DNA from: Pseudomonas cremoricolorata DSM 17059 = NBRC 16634
Lineage (GTDB): Bacteria; Pseudomonadota; Gammaproteobacteria; Pseudomonadales; Pseudomonadaceae
NCBI RefSeq assembly: GCF_000425745.1
Contig: NZ_AUEA01000016.1
Location: 33,777-97,776, forward strand
DNA length: 64,000 nt
Direction of reading: 5' to 3'
The notes below the pieces were generated by a model. It had not been told where the DNA came from, made no database searches, and saw only the letters and a list, made by a program, of their open reading frames with translations. Both the position numbers and the translations under genes were made by a program. Positions 51,198-60,354 of the stretch are shown piece by piece (within the stretch, counting starts at the first letter, position 1; each line of letters begins with the position of its first letter).

Positions 51198-51395
51198 TCA
51201 GCGTTCCAGCGAGCGCGCTAACAGGCAGGCATCGAGATGTCGACGGCGGAAGCCTCTGACCCGTCCAGTGGCCTGTTCGGTGATGTGGAAGAACTCGATA
51301 CCGGCAGGAACTACCACGAATCGCGGTAGGGCTTTTTCATTTTGGCAGTAAGAAAAGTGTCGAAACTCTCGACGACTTTCGCTGTTTTCGTGCAT
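51198..51395 (-). CDS. Small hypothetical protein (65 aa)
   Basis: A 65-residue frame starting MHENSESRREF, with a well-placed aggggaa ribosome-binding site about eight bases upstream. The core PRFVVVPAGIEFFHITE and RVRGFRRRHLDAC look like a folded small domain, and codon use resembles the neighbourhood. I do not recognise the family with certainty. It overlaps in a different frame the 3' end of another small frame (51337-51495). Confidence 0.5.
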   Translation of the reverse strand: MHENSESRREFRHFSYCQNEKALPRFVVVPAGIEFFHITEQATGRVRGFRRRHLDACLLARSLER

Positions 51396-51495
51396 ATTCG
51401 TTCCCCTGCAACGGATGAATGAATGCCCCGGGCGGTTCCAGCCTGAAGCGGGGCACATCTATCGCATCTTTCCTGACCAACGTGTTGTCAGACAT
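51337..51495 (-). CDS. Possible small protein (52 aa), overlapping
   Basis: A 52-residue frame starting MSDNTLVRKDAIDVPRF with a ggaagaa sequence upstream as possible ribosome-binding site. It overlaps the 65-residue frame by 59 bases in another frame. Low complexity at the end (RKQRKSSRV) makes it less convincing. It could be a leader peptide for the downstream small gene. Confidence 0.3.
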   Translation of the reverse strand: MSDNTLVRKDAIDVPRFRLEPPGAFIHPLQGNEYARKQRKSSRVSTLFLLPK

Positions 51496-51705
51496 TGCGC
51501 TTCTTCCCAATAGAAAATGCCAAGCGCCTATTTGAGGAAGAAGCCTGCGTGAGGATGTAATCATTCTTGCGAAGTGCGTCGTCGACTTCGACAGACGCTA
51601 TAGACAGGGATCAGTAGTCTTCCACTTCATTTTGAAGTTCGGCCGCTTGGCGAGTGCATTGGCGCACCGTCAGGAGTGGTTGTAACCGTCTCGAGGATTC
51701 CTTCA

Positions 51706-52176
51706 TTGGCAGTCAGTAGTTTGGATACCCATGCGCTGTTTGTTCTGGGCGATGTACGGGCCAGGATGGTCAGGTTGTTTCAGGGACGCTTCGTGTATGT
51801 GACAGAGCAAAACCCTGAGGGCCTGTACATGGCCGAAATCGATCTGCAAAGTGCGCTCGTGGTAGACGACAAACAGCACCTGGAGCTCAAGGTCGGTGAT
51901 CATTTCCGCGCCGCCGTATTGCCCAGCCGCGAAGGCGGCAAACTGGAAGTGCGCTTCCGTGACCTCAAGTTCACCATCTACGACATTGGCGACTATGCGT
52001 TCGTCTCGACTGCAGAAGGCGACGGCGTGGTGCTGCGTGAAGGCCATACGGTGATGCTGATATTCGCGGCCCAGCAGCAGATTACCGAGGGCATGGGCAA
52101 GCAGCTCAAGGCAGTGACCGGCAAGGTCGCCAAATGGCGCAAGGGTGAGCTGACCACCTTCAAGGCCAGCGAATGA
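51706..52176 (+). CDS. Hypothetical protein (156 aa)
   Basis: A 156-residue soluble protein if it starts at TTG 51706, which has cgagga spaced eight bases upstream. A GTG at 51676 is the alternative but lacks spacing. It has beta-rich segments (ELKVGDHFRAAVLPS, KLEVRFRDLKFTIYDIGDYAFVST) and a basic C-terminus. No recognised domain. It is coupled by a four-base overlap to the next small gene. Confidence 0.65.
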   Translation: MAVSSLDTHALFVLGDVRARMVRLFQGRFVYVTEQNPEGLYMAEIDLQSALVVDDKQHLELKVGDHFRAAVLPSREGGKLEVRFRDLKFTIYDIGDYAFVSTAEGDGVVLREGHTVMLIFAAQQQITEGMGKQLKAVTGKVAKWRKGELTTFKASE

Positions 52177-52391
52177 GCGACCCTGCAGGCGGCCCTTCAG
52201 GGCGCGCTGCGTTTCACCTCGAGCACCAGCGCCAGGCGACTGCGCTGGCTGAGCGATGGTGGGCACGCCGGAGCGACTTGCAGGGGGGCTGGTTGAACTG
52301 GGTAGCGGGTCAGTTGTACCAACTGACCCCTGCGGCCTATGCGGCCATGGTCCGACGTGAGCTGCAACGTCTGGCTGAGCGCCAGGATTAA
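52173..52391 (+). CDS. Small hypothetical protein (72 aa)
   Basis: A 72-residue, Trp- and Arg-rich soluble protein (ALAERWWARRSDLQGGWLNWVAGQLYQL). Its start overlaps the previous stop (ATGA). Its stop codon overlaps the stop of the convergent antiporter G subunit, sharing bases 52388-52391. No recognised function. Confidence 0.65.
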   Translation: MSDPAGGPSGRAAFHLEHQRQATALAERWWARRSDLQGGWLNWVAGQLYQLTPAAYAAMVRRELQRLAERQD

Positions 52392-52744
52392 TTGCCGCCG
52401 TCGCGGCCACTGACCTCTTCCGGCACATCTTCCCCGGCAGCCCGTTTGCGAAACAGCGCCGCCCGGGCCAGCAGCAGGGTGGTGACCGGAACGGTGATCG
52501 ACAGCAGAATCGGAATCAGCCAGGCGTGCAGCACAGGGCTTTGCTTGAGCCCGGAGAAATACAGGATCGAGGCCAGCGCCACGCACCAGGCGCCGAGGGT
52601 GGAGGCCAGCGCAGGCGGGTGCATGCGCTGGAAGTAATCCTTCAGACGCACCAGCCCCAGCGCGCCCAGCATGGCGAAGAGGCTGCCGGCCAGAAGCAGG
52701 CCGGCGGTGGTCAGTTCCAGCCAGAAGGGTAGGGTCTGGGTCAT
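52388..52744 (-). CDS. mrpG: Mrp/Pha cation/proton antiporter subunit G
   Basis: A 118-residue inner-membrane protein with three hydrophobic segments and the MrpG-type LGLVRLKDYFQRMHPPALASTLG motif. Last gene of the six-gene antiporter operon, overlapping subunit F by four bases. The complex exchanges Na+ or K+ for protons to support pH and salt homeostasis. Confidence 0.93.
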   Translation of the reverse strand: MTQTLPFWLELTTAGLLLAGSLFAMLGALGLVRLKDYFQRMHPPALASTLGAWCVALASILYFSGLKQSPVLHAWLIPILLSITVPVTTLLLARAALFRKRAAGEDVPEEVSGRDGGN

Positions 52745-53019
52745 TCGATCACCTCGCCGCGCAAGAGGAATTTGGCCAGGGCAAACGACCCGACGAAGCC
52801 GAACAAGGCAATCAGCAGAGCGCCTTCGAAATAGGTGTCACTGGCGTAGCGGATGCCCAGCACCAGCATCATCAACATGCCCAGAATGTACAGGTAGTCG
52901 AGCGCAAGCACCCGATCCTGCGCTGAGGGTCCGCGGAACAGCCGCACCAGCGCCAGGGCCATCGCGATGATGAGGATGAACAGACTGGCGAGTACGGCGT
53001 TGGCAAGCAGCCCGGTCAT
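52741..53019 (-). CDS. mrpF: Mrp/Pha cation/proton antiporter subunit F
   Basis: A 92-residue protein with three hydrophobic helices and the RLFRGPSAQDRVLALDYLY motif of MrpF/PhaF. Overlaps both neighbours by four bases, so it is translationally coupled in the antiporter operon. Confidence 0.93.
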   Translation of the reverse strand: MTGLLANAVLASLFILIIAMALALVRLFRGPSAQDRVLALDYLYILGMLMMLVLGIRYASDTYFEGALLIALFGFVGSFALAKFLLRGEVIE

Positions 53020-53504
53020 TCGAAAATCTCCATCAGTGGACGCTCATAGACCCGTTTGAAGTGCTCGATGAAGGCGTCCTGGTCGTCCAGATCGAAGACA
53101 TGCAGCAGCAGAGTGCTGCGGTCCAGCGCCAGTTCCGACCAGACGGTGCCTGGCACCACAGTGGTGATCATCGAAAGCGCCGCCAGCCCATGGGCGTCAC
53201 GCAGGTCGAGCGGAATGTGCACGAAGGCAGAGTGCGGAGGGCGAATGCCGCAGCGCAGCACGCCGATGGCCACCTGCAGGTTGGAGCGCAGCACATCCAG
53301 ACCAACCCGGCAAACCAGTTTGATCACCACCCAAGGCCGCCGCACATGGGCATGTTGCGGACGCAGCGGCGCCATCAGCAAGGGCGCGAAGATCGCCAGG
53401 ATGGCTGCCAGCAGGATGTTGCCGGCACTCACTGACAAGTTGAGCAGCAACCATAAGACGAACAGCGCCAGCGACAGCAGCGGGGCGGGGAACACTCGGC
53501 TCAT
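53016..53504 (-). CDS. mrpE: Mrp/Pha cation/proton antiporter subunit E
   Basis: A 162-residue protein with two or three N-terminal hydrophobic segments followed by a soluble domain containing LAALSMITTVVPGTVWSEL and the LLLHVFDLDD end expected of MrpE/PhaE. Coupled to D and F by four-base overlaps. Confidence 0.92.
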   Translation of the reverse strand: MSRVFPAPLLSLALFVLWLLLNLSVSAGNILLAAILAIFAPLLMAPLRPQHAHVRRPWVVIKLVCRVGLDVLRSNLQVAIGVLRCGIRPPHSAFVHIPLDLRDAHGLAALSMITTVVPGTVWSELALDRSTLLLHVFDLDDQDAFIEHFKRVYERPLMEIFE

Positions 53505-55180
53505 GGCTGCACCTCGGCATTCTGTGTGGTCGGGCCTGGCAGCGGACGGCTGGACAGCACGGCATTGATGTAGCGCTCAGGCGTTTGCAGGCTCGCCGCC
53601 GTGTCCTGGGTATAGCGCAGCAGCGGCTCTGCCTTGACGCTGAGGATCAGGCACAGCCCCAGCAGAATGACGATGGGCAGGCATTCGTAGCGACGCAGCA
53701 CCGGTGAAGGGCGCTCTTCCGGTTTCCAAAAGCGCTGAATACCCACTCGCCCGAACGCGATCAGCGACGCCATGCCGGAAAGAATCAGCAGCGTGGCCAG
53801 CGTCCAGCCGGCAGGCGACAGCGGTTGCTCAGGTTCGACACCCAGGCCCAGCGGGTTGAACAGGGCGCTGATCAGGCCGAGCTTGCCGATGAAGCCGGAA
53901 AGCGGCGGCATACCGATGATCAACAGCGCGCAGGCAATGAAGCTCAGGCCAAGGAAGGCCATGGTCCAGGGGATGATCTGACCGACCACGACCTTTTGCT
54001 GATCGTCCAAGTTGATGCCTTTGGGCGGATGCAGTGATTCCAGTGGTGAAGGAAGTGCGTCTTCCTCTTCGTACAGAGGCTGTTCATTGGCGGAGCGCGA
54101 GCGCTCGATGAGTTCGGCGAGCAGGAACAGTGCGCTGAGCGCCAGGGTCGAGCTGACCAGATAGAACAGCGCGCTGCCAGTGAGAATCGGCTGGCCGAAA
54201 CCGATGGCCGCCAGCAGGGTGCCGGCCGAGACCAGAATGCTCAGCGCAGCCATGCGCTCGAGACGTTGCGCGGCGAGGATCGACACGGCAGCCACGGCCA
54301 GTGTCGCCAGCCCCCCGTAGATCAGCCACTGCCCACCGAAGTGCGCCGATGCGCCGGCCTGACCCGAGAACAGCAGGGTCCACAGACGCAGTGTCGCGTA
54401 GAAGCCCACTTTGGTCATGATGGCGAACAGCGCTGCTACCGGCGCGCTGGCCGAGGCATAGGCTGGGACCAGCCAGAAGTTCAGCGGCCAGATGCCCGCC
54501 TTGGCCAGGAACGCCATGGCCAGAATGGCCGCACCCGCATGCAGCAGGCCACGGTCGGCCTCCGGCACCAGCGGAATCTTCAGTGCCAGATCGGCCATGT
54601 TCAGTGTGCCCGTAACGCCATAGAGCATGGCCGCACCGATCAGAAACAGCGACGAGGCGAACAGGTTGATGGCGATGTAGTGCAGGCCCGCCCGCACCCG
54701 GGCACGCCCCGAACCATGCAGCAACAGGCCGTAGGACGCGGCCAACAGCACCTCGAAGAATACGAACAGATTGAACAGGTCGGCGGTCAGGAAGGCACCG
54801 TACAAGCCCATCAATTGCACCTGGAACAGGGCATGGAAGCTGGCGCCAGCATTGGCCCAGCGCGCCCGCGCGAACAGCAGTGCGCTGACCCCGATCACCC
54901 CGGTCAGGGTCAACATCAGCGCTGACAAGTGATCCAGTACCAGCACGATACCGAAGGGCGCCGGCCAGTTGCCGGGAAGATAGACGCCGATGGACTCGGC
55001 AGCGCCCTGGTTTCTCACCCACAGCAGCAGCGTGACGGCGATGCCCAGGCCCAGGGTGCTGGAGAGCAGGTTGAGGCGCGCCTTGAGCTGGCGGTGTTTC
55101 TCGCCGAGCATCAGCATCAGCGCCGCAGTCAGCAGCGGCAACAGAATCGGCAGGACGATCATCTGGTTCATGGCGCTCAT
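53501..55180 (-). CDS. mrpD: Mrp/Pha cation/proton antiporter subunit D
   Basis: A 559-residue proton-pumping-type membrane protein homologous to the NuoM/N family, with about fourteen helices. Helix-lysine and glutamate positions typical of these subunits appear in VFFEVLLAASYGLLLHGS and FLAKAGIWPLNFWL. An insert around residue 385 (YEEEDALPSPLESLHPPKG) is hydrophilic. Coupled to C and E. Confidence 0.94.
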   Translation of the reverse strand: MSAMNQMIVLPILLPLLTAALMLMLGEKHRQLKARLNLLSSTLGLGIAVTLLLWVRNQGAAESIGVYLPGNWPAPFGIVLVLDHLSALMLTLTGVIGVSALLFARARWANAGASFHALFQVQLMGLYGAFLTADLFNLFVFFEVLLAASYGLLLHGSGRARVRAGLHYIAINLFASSLFLIGAAMLYGVTGTLNMADLALKIPLVPEADRGLLHAGAAILAMAFLAKAGIWPLNFWLVPAYASASAPVAALFAIMTKVGFYATLRLWTLLFSGQAGASAHFGGQWLIYGGLATLAVAAVSILAAQRLERMAALSILVSAGTLLAAIGFGQPILTGSALFYLVSSTLALSALFLLAELIERSRSANEQPLYEEEDALPSPLESLHPPKGINLDDQQKVVVGQIIPWTMAFLGLSFIACALLIIGMPPLSGFIGKLGLISALFNPLGLGVEPEQPLSPAGWTLATLLILSGMASLIAFGRVGIQRFWKPEERPSPVLRRYECLPIVILLGLCLILSVKAEPLLRYTQDTAASLQTPERYINAVLSSRPLPGPTTQNAEVQP

Positions 55181-55521
55181 TCGTCACGCTCCCGGCCATC
55201 GACATGGTCGGTGCCGGTCAGGCCGCGTGAAGCCAGCATGACCACCAGAAACAACGCGGTCATGGCGAAACTGATGACAATGGCGGTGAGTACCAGGGCC
55301 TGCGGCAGCGGGTCGGTGTAGTTGAGCAAGTCTTGTGGAACGCCATCCTTGATGATCGGCTCCTTGCCGATGAACAGGCTGCCCATGCTGAAGATGAACA
55401 GGTTGACGCCGTACGACAGCAGGCACAAACCCATGATCACCTGGTAGGTGCGGGGGCGCAGAATCAACCACACCCCCGATGCGGCAAGCACGCCGATAGC
55501 AACTGCAATCACTTCTTCCAT
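55177..55521 (-). CDS. mrpC: Mrp/Pha cation/proton antiporter subunit C
   Basis: A 114-residue NuoK-like protein with three helices, including YQVIMGLCLLSYGVNLFIFSMG. The ATG at 55521 shares one base with the stop of the A/B subunit. Longer frames upstream run inside that gene and are discarded. Confidence 0.93.
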   Translation of the reverse strand: MEEVIAVAIGVLAASGVWLILRPRTYQVIMGLCLLSYGVNLFIFSMGSLFIGKEPIIKDGVPQDLLNYTDPLPQALVLTAIVISFAMTALFLVVMLASRGLTGTDHVDGRERDE

Positions 55522-58436
55522 CAGGCGGCTCCTGCTTGGCTGGTTTTGGCGGGGCCGCCGGGGCGATAGGCGCGCACCGACTGGTGGGCCAGTGCGGTAA
55601 GAATCAGCAGGGTCGACCCCACCACCACACTGAATACGCCGACGTCGAACAACAGGGCACTGGCCACATGCATATCGCCCAGCACCGGCAAGTGCAGGTG
55701 CGCCGTATGGGTGGTCAGGAACGGGTAGCCCATGACCATCGCACCCACCCCGGTGAGGGTGGCGAACAGCAAGCCGGTACCCATCCAGCGCAAGGGACGC
55801 AGGCTCATCTGCGCTTCGACCCACTGCGTGCCAGCCACCATGTACTGCAGGATGAACGCCACCGACATCACCAGGCCGGCGACGAAACCACCGCCTGGCT
55901 GATTGTGACCGCGCATGAACAGGTACATGGACACCAGCAGTGCCATCGGCAGCAACAGACGAACCAGCGCCGCCGGCACCATCATGAAGCCCAGCGCCGT
56001 ATCGGCAGCGTGGCGCGGGTTGACCAGGTCGGTGATGACATCCGGCGCCAGCCTGCGCTGCTGCGAAGGCGGCTGCATGCTCTCCTTGGGCGGGCGGAAA
56101 CGACGCAACAGGGCGAATACGGTCAGCGCCACGGCCACCAGCACGGTGATTTCCCCAAGCGTATCGAAGCCGCGGAAGTCCACCAGCATCACGTTGACCA
56201 CATTGGTGCCGCCGCCTTCAGGCAGTGCACGGCTGAGATAGAACGAGGAAATCACGTTCGGCGTCGGCCGCGTGAGCATGGCGTACGACAGCACCGCCAT
56301 GCCGCCGCCGACCAGAATGGCCAGCACCAGGTCGCGCAAGCGGCGCATGCGCGCCTTGTCCAGGCTGCCGGGCAGCGGCGAAACCCCTTCCAGGCGTCGA
56401 GGCAACCAGCGCAGGCCGAGCAGAATCAGCACCGTGGTGACCACCTCGACCACCAGTTGGGTCAGGGCAAGATCCGGTGCAGAGAACCAGACGAAGGTTA
56501 TGCAGGTCATCAGTCCGCAGACACTGACCATGATCAGGGCTGCCAAGCGGTGATACTTGGCCTGCCAGGCGGCGCCAATGGCGCAGGCAATGGCGATCAG
56601 CCACAACGCGACGAACACGCCGGAGCCAGGAATTTTCGGTCGCTCACCCCAGCTCAGGCCGCTGTAGAGCATGGGCGCCAGGCCTGCGAGGAAGGCGGCT
56701 ACCACCAGCATGAACAACTGCGTCTGCAAACGTCGGCTGGTCATCAGTTCTTCGGTACGCCGTGCCAGCAGCATCAGGCGCACCTGGCCGTGCTCGAACA
56801 TGCGCTTGCCGTCGAGACGTCCGATCAAAGGTGGGCAGGGGAAGCGGCCACGTCGCAATTGCTTGCGTAATAGTAGGTACAGCACTACGCCGCCCGACAT
56901 CGCCACCAGACTCATGACCATGGGTGCGTTCCAGCCGTGCCAGATAGCCAGGCTGTATTCGGGCAATGTACCGCCGACAACCGGCAGCGCAGCGGCGGCG
57001 AGCAAAGGGCCGACCGATTGCGCTGGGAATATGCCCACTACCAGGCAGGTGAGCACCAGCAGTTCCACCGGCGCGCGCATCCAGCGCGGCGGCTCGTGTG
57101 GCGTATGTGGCAGATCCTGGGCGGGCGGCCCGAAGAACACGTCGACCGTGAAGCGAAGGGCGTAGGCCACACTGAACGTGCCGGCCAGTGTGGCGATCAC
57201 TGGCAGGGCAATTTCGACCCAGGCACTGGAGGTGATGAACACCGTTTCAGCGAAGAACATTTCCTTGGAGAGGAAACCGTTCATCAACGGCACACCGGCC
57301 ATCGAGGCACTGGCGACCATCGCCAGCGTGGCGGTGTAGGGCACCAGGCGAATCAGGCCGCTTAGGCGCCGTATGTCACGGGTGCCGCTTTCATGGTCGA
57401 TGATCCCAGCCGCCATGAACAGCGACGCCTTGAAGGTGGCGTGATTGAGAATGTGGAAAACCGCGGCGACCGCCGCCAGCGGGCTGTTAAGACCCAAAAG
57501 CAAGGTGATCAGACCCAGGTGACTGATGGTCGAATAGGCCAAGAGTCCTTTCAGATCGTTCTGGAACATCGCGGCGAAGGCGCCCAGCAGCAGGGTGCAC
57601 GCGCCTGCACCGCCGACGATCCAGAACCACTCTTCACTGCCTGACAGCACAGGCCACAGCCGCGCCAGCAGAAACACCCCAGCCTTGACCATCGTCGCCG
57701 AGTGCAGATAAGCCGACACCGGTGTCGGCGCCGCCATGGCATGGGGCAGCCAGAAATGAAACGGGAATTGCGCGCTCTTGCTCAACGCGCCGATCAGAAT
57801 CAGTGGCAGCAGCACCGGATAAAGCGCGTGCTGGCGAATCACATCGCCCGCTGCGAGCACATCGCCAAGGTCATAACTGCCGACCACATGACCCAGCAGC
57901 AGAGCACCGATCAGCAGACACAAGCCCCCGGCGCCGGTCACCATCAGTGCCATGTACGCACCGCGCCGAGCATCGCCACGGTGGTGCCAGTAGCCGATAA
58001 GCAGGAAAGAGAACAGGCTGGTCAGTTCCCAGAAGAACACCAGCTGAATGAGGTTGCCGGAGATCACCACGCCAAGCATGGCGCCCATGAAGGCCAGGAA
58101 GAAGGCGAAGAATCGCGGCACCGGGTCTTGCGGCGACATGTAGTAGCGCGCGTACAGCGATACCAGGGTACCGATGCCCAGCACCAGGAGGCTGAACAGC
58201 CAGGCGAAGCCATCCATGCGCAAGACCAGGTTCAGGCCCAGGCTCGGCAGCCACAGAAACTCCTCCCGAATGACGCCACCATCGGCGATCTGCGGATACA
58301 TGAGCGCCACCTGGACGGTACCGACCAAGGCAACGAGCCCCGCAAGAATGGACTCGGCGTTGCGCGCGTTGTGCGGCAGGACAGCCGCCAGGCAACTGCC
58401 CATGAAGGGCAGAAGCAATAGCACTATCAAAGACAT
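55521..58436 (-). CDS. mrpA: Mrp/Pha cation/proton antiporter subunit A/B fusion
   Basis: A 971-residue inner-membrane protein, first gene of the operon. The N-terminal part is NuoL-like, with FFWELTSLFSFLLIGYWHH and LSKSAQFPFHFWLPHAMAAPTPVSAYLHSATMVKAG broken over successive helices. The C-terminal third contains the MrpB-like domain, for example FRGFDTLGEITVLVAVALTV and then YLFMRGHNQPGGGFVAG. Such A-B fusion is the PhaAB arrangement of pseudomonads and rhizobia. ATG 58436 is chosen over an upstream in-frame extension with no ribosome-binding site. Confidence 0.94.
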   Translation of the reverse strand: MSLIVLLLLPFMGSCLAAVLPHNARNAESILAGLVALVGTVQVALMYPQIADGGVIREEFLWLPSLGLNLVLRMDGFAWLFSLLVLGIGTLVSLYARYYMSPQDPVPRFFAFFLAFMGAMLGVVISGNLIQLVFFWELTSLFSFLLIGYWHHRGDARRGAYMALMVTGAGGLCLLIGALLLGHVVGSYDLGDVLAAGDVIRQHALYPVLLPLILIGALSKSAQFPFHFWLPHAMAAPTPVSAYLHSATMVKAGVFLLARLWPVLSGSEEWFWIVGGAGACTLLLGAFAAMFQNDLKGLLAYSTISHLGLITLLLGLNSPLAAVAAVFHILNHATFKASLFMAAGIIDHESGTRDIRRLSGLIRLVPYTATLAMVASASMAGVPLMNGFLSKEMFFAETVFITSSAWVEIALPVIATLAGTFSVAYALRFTVDVFFGPPAQDLPHTPHEPPRWMRAPVELLVLTCLVVGIFPAQSVGPLLAAAALPVVGGTLPEYSLAIWHGWNAPMVMSLVAMSGGVVLYLLLRKQLRRGRFPCPPLIGRLDGKRMFEHGQVRLMLLARRTEELMTSRRLQTQLFMLVVAAFLAGLAPMLYSGLSWGERPKIPGSGVFVALWLIAIACAIGAAWQAKYHRLAALIMVSVCGLMTCITFVWFSAPDLALTQLVVEVVTTVLILLGLRWLPRRLEGVSPLPGSLDKARMRRLRDLVLAILVGGGMAVLSYAMLTRPTPNVISSFYLSRALPEGGGTNVVNVMLVDFRGFDTLGEITVLVAVALTVFALLRRFRPPKESMQPPSQQRRLAPDVITDLVNPRHAADTALGFMMVPAALVRLLLPMALLVSMYLFMRGHNQPGGGFVAGLVMSVAFILQYMVAGTQWVEAQMSLRPLRWMGTGLLFATLTGVGAMVMGYPFLTTHTAHLHLPVLGDMHVASALLFDVGVFSVVVGSTLLILTALAHQSVRAYRPGGPAKTSQAGAA

Positions 58437-58591
58437 AGCGTTCCAATCGGCAGGAGTTTGCAGGGGATAATACGTGCCGGATTGTTGAGAACCAACACGT
58501 AAGCTGTCGCAGAATCCTACAAAACAGCGGCAACCCAATGATTTTTTATGACATTTCTTTACGTAGAGGCAGCGCTGCGGTGGGATCGTTG

Positions 58592-59536
58592 CTACGTTTT
58601 GTCACCATCGAGCTGACCGGGTTCAATGCATTTGGCCGCTGTGTCGCGTCGGCTGAATTTCAGTTCGCTGACGATCACCGCCAGTACGATCAGTAGTGCT
58701 CCAATCAAGGCAACCCCCGGCAGACGCTCACCAGCGAGGCGACCGACGATACCCGCCCATACCGGCTCTCCCGCGTAGATCAGCGTAGCGCGTGTCGGTG
58801 ATACCGAGCGCTGTGCCCAGTTCATCGCCACCTGAATGATCGCGCTCATGGCCCCCAGGCCCAGGGCGCTGGCCACCAGCAGCGTCGACCACTGGGGCAC
58901 CGACTCCTGGGTTGGCAGCATCATCAGAAAGGACAGTAGCGAGGCAGTGGCCAGTTGCACCACCGTCACGCGGCGTACGTCGACGCGTCCGGCGTAGCGG
59001 CTGATCAGAATGATCTCGGCAGCGATCGCGACCGCGCTGATCAGCGTCACCACTTCGCCCTCATTGAGCTTGAGCATGCCGCCCTCAGGGCCCGCCAGCA
59101 GCATCAGCCCAACGAACGCCAGTGCGATCCCCAGGCTGGGCATGAGGCCGGGACGGCGTCCCAGCACGAACCATTGCAGAAGCGGTACGAATGGCACGTA
59201 CAGCGCGGTGATGAACGCCGACTGACTGCTGCTGATCGTCTGCAGCCCCATGGTCTGCAGACCGTAACCGAGCATGATGGTGACACCGATCAATATGCCC
59301 GCCTTGAGCTCTGTCATCGTCAGTCGCGGCAAACTGCGCATGCACAGCAGACTGACGAACAGCGCCGCAGCGGCGAACCTCAGGCCTACGAAGAACATGG
59401 GTCCACTGGCCTTCATGACGTTGTGCACCAGCAGAAACGTTCCGCCCCACAGCATGGTAATGAACAGCAGCACGCACTCCGCTTTGCTGACCCTGAGCGT
59501 CACGTTGAGGCGGCTGGAGTTGGTATTGCCAATCAT
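58592..59536 (-). CDS. EamA/DMT superfamily transporter
   Basis: A 314-residue inner-membrane protein with ten hydrophobic segments and two EamA repeats. The first repeat opens LFITMLWGGTFLLVHNVMK, and the second half carries SVSPTRATLIYAGEPVWAGI. It probably exports a small metabolite. It is divergent from the XRE-cupin regulator; an 18-bp palindrome overlapping its likely -10 lies 44 bases upstream of the ATG. No good ribosome-binding site is visible, so the start is tentative. Confidence 0.87.
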   Translation of the reverse strand: MIGNTNSSRLNVTLRVSKAECVLLFITMLWGGTFLLVHNVMKASGPMFFVGLRFAAAALFVSLLCMRSLPRLTMTELKAGILIGVTIMLGYGLQTMGLQTISSSQSAFITALYVPFVPLLQWFVLGRRPGLMPSLGIALAFVGLMLLAGPEGGMLKLNEGEVVTLISAVAIAAEIILISRYAGRVDVRRVTVVQLATASLLSFLMMLPTQESVPQWSTLLVASALGLGAMSAIIQVAMNWAQRSVSPTRATLIYAGEPVWAGIVGRLAGERLPGVALIGALLIVLAVIVSELKFSRRDTAAKCIEPGQLDGDKT

Positions 59537-59579
59537 GGTGTTGCACGCTCGAAATGGGCGGCGCACACTCGCCGCGAGA

Positions 59580-59597
59580 TGCGCAGTATACTGCGCA
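59580..59597. promoter_or_regulatory. Perfect 18-bp palindromic operator candidate
   Basis: TGCGCAGTATACTGCGCA is a perfect palindrome in the gap between the divergent EamA transporter and XRE-cupin genes. Each strand reads TATACT as a possible -10, placing transcription starts about 21 bases before the regulator ATG and 42 before the transporter ATG. A near-identical site lies before the RhtA-like gene at 63576. Confidence 0.7.
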
Positions 59598-59619
59598 CTA
59601 TCAGTTGATGGGTGATTCG

Positions 59620-60183
59620 ATGCACACACATTCCGAGCGACCAGGCTCCGTGCTCCAGCACGTCAGCCAGAATATCCGCCAACTGCGTGTCGACTCAGGA
59701 TTCAGCCAATCGGCCTTGTCCGAGCGCTCGGGGGTCAGTCGGCGCATGCTGGTCGCGATCGAAGCCGGTGAAAAGAACGTCAGCCTCGCCACGCTGGATT
59801 TGATCGCGGCGGCCCTCGCTGTGCCTTTCAGCAGACTGGTGCAGGCGCCCGACCAGCGAGATCTGAGCCGTATCAATGAGCTGGCGTGGGCCGGCCGATC
59901 GGCTGGCAGCAAGGCGCTGCTGCTGGGTGCCAGCCAGGCCACGCGGGAAGTCGAACTGTGGGAGTGGCGACTGGAACCGGGTGAATGTTATTTCAGCGAG
60001 GCGGATGCCGAGGGTTGGAGCGAGCAGATCTATGTCGCCGAAGGGTGCCTGACCTTGGTCATCGAGGACGTCGAGCGGCGTGTGCATGCTGGAGAGTTTC
60101 ACGTCTTCGCCAGCAACTGCCGCTACAGCTATCGAAACGATGAGTCATCGCTGGTGCGGTTCGTGCGCAATGTGGTGATCTGA
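59620..60183 (+). CDS. XRE family regulator with C-terminal cupin
   Basis: A 187-residue regulator. A helix-turn-helix at about residues 15-70 (IRQLRVDSGFSQSALSERSGVSRRMLVAIEAG split over two helices) is followed by a cupin domain (about 110-180) that usually binds a small effector. It is divergent from an EamA exporter and separated from it by a palindrome that also occurs before a second exporter. A repressor of both exporters, released by exported metabolite, is the simplest model. ATG 59608 is an alternative start. Confidence 0.88.
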   Translation: MHTHSERPGSVLQHVSQNIRQLRVDSGFSQSALSERSGVSRRMLVAIEAGEKNVSLATLDLIAAALAVPFSRLVQAPDQRDLSRINELAWAGRSAGSKALLLGASQATREVELWEWRLEPGECYFSEADAEGWSEQIYVAEGCLTLVIEDVERRVHAGEFHVFASNCRYSYRNDESSLVRFVRNVVI

Positions 60184-60354
60184 GATGCAGGTCAGCGGGT
60201 GTGCCTTCCTTTTACAAGGTGATGTGCTTTTGTAGGAAAAGACGCTAAGTGTTGTTGAATCTGCCTTATTAGCGCTTGGCCACCCGCTACTGGAAATCCT
60301 CGAGCTCAGCGCTGCTAGAGTAGGGCGCTTGATCAAATCGCAGTCGGAGTGTGC

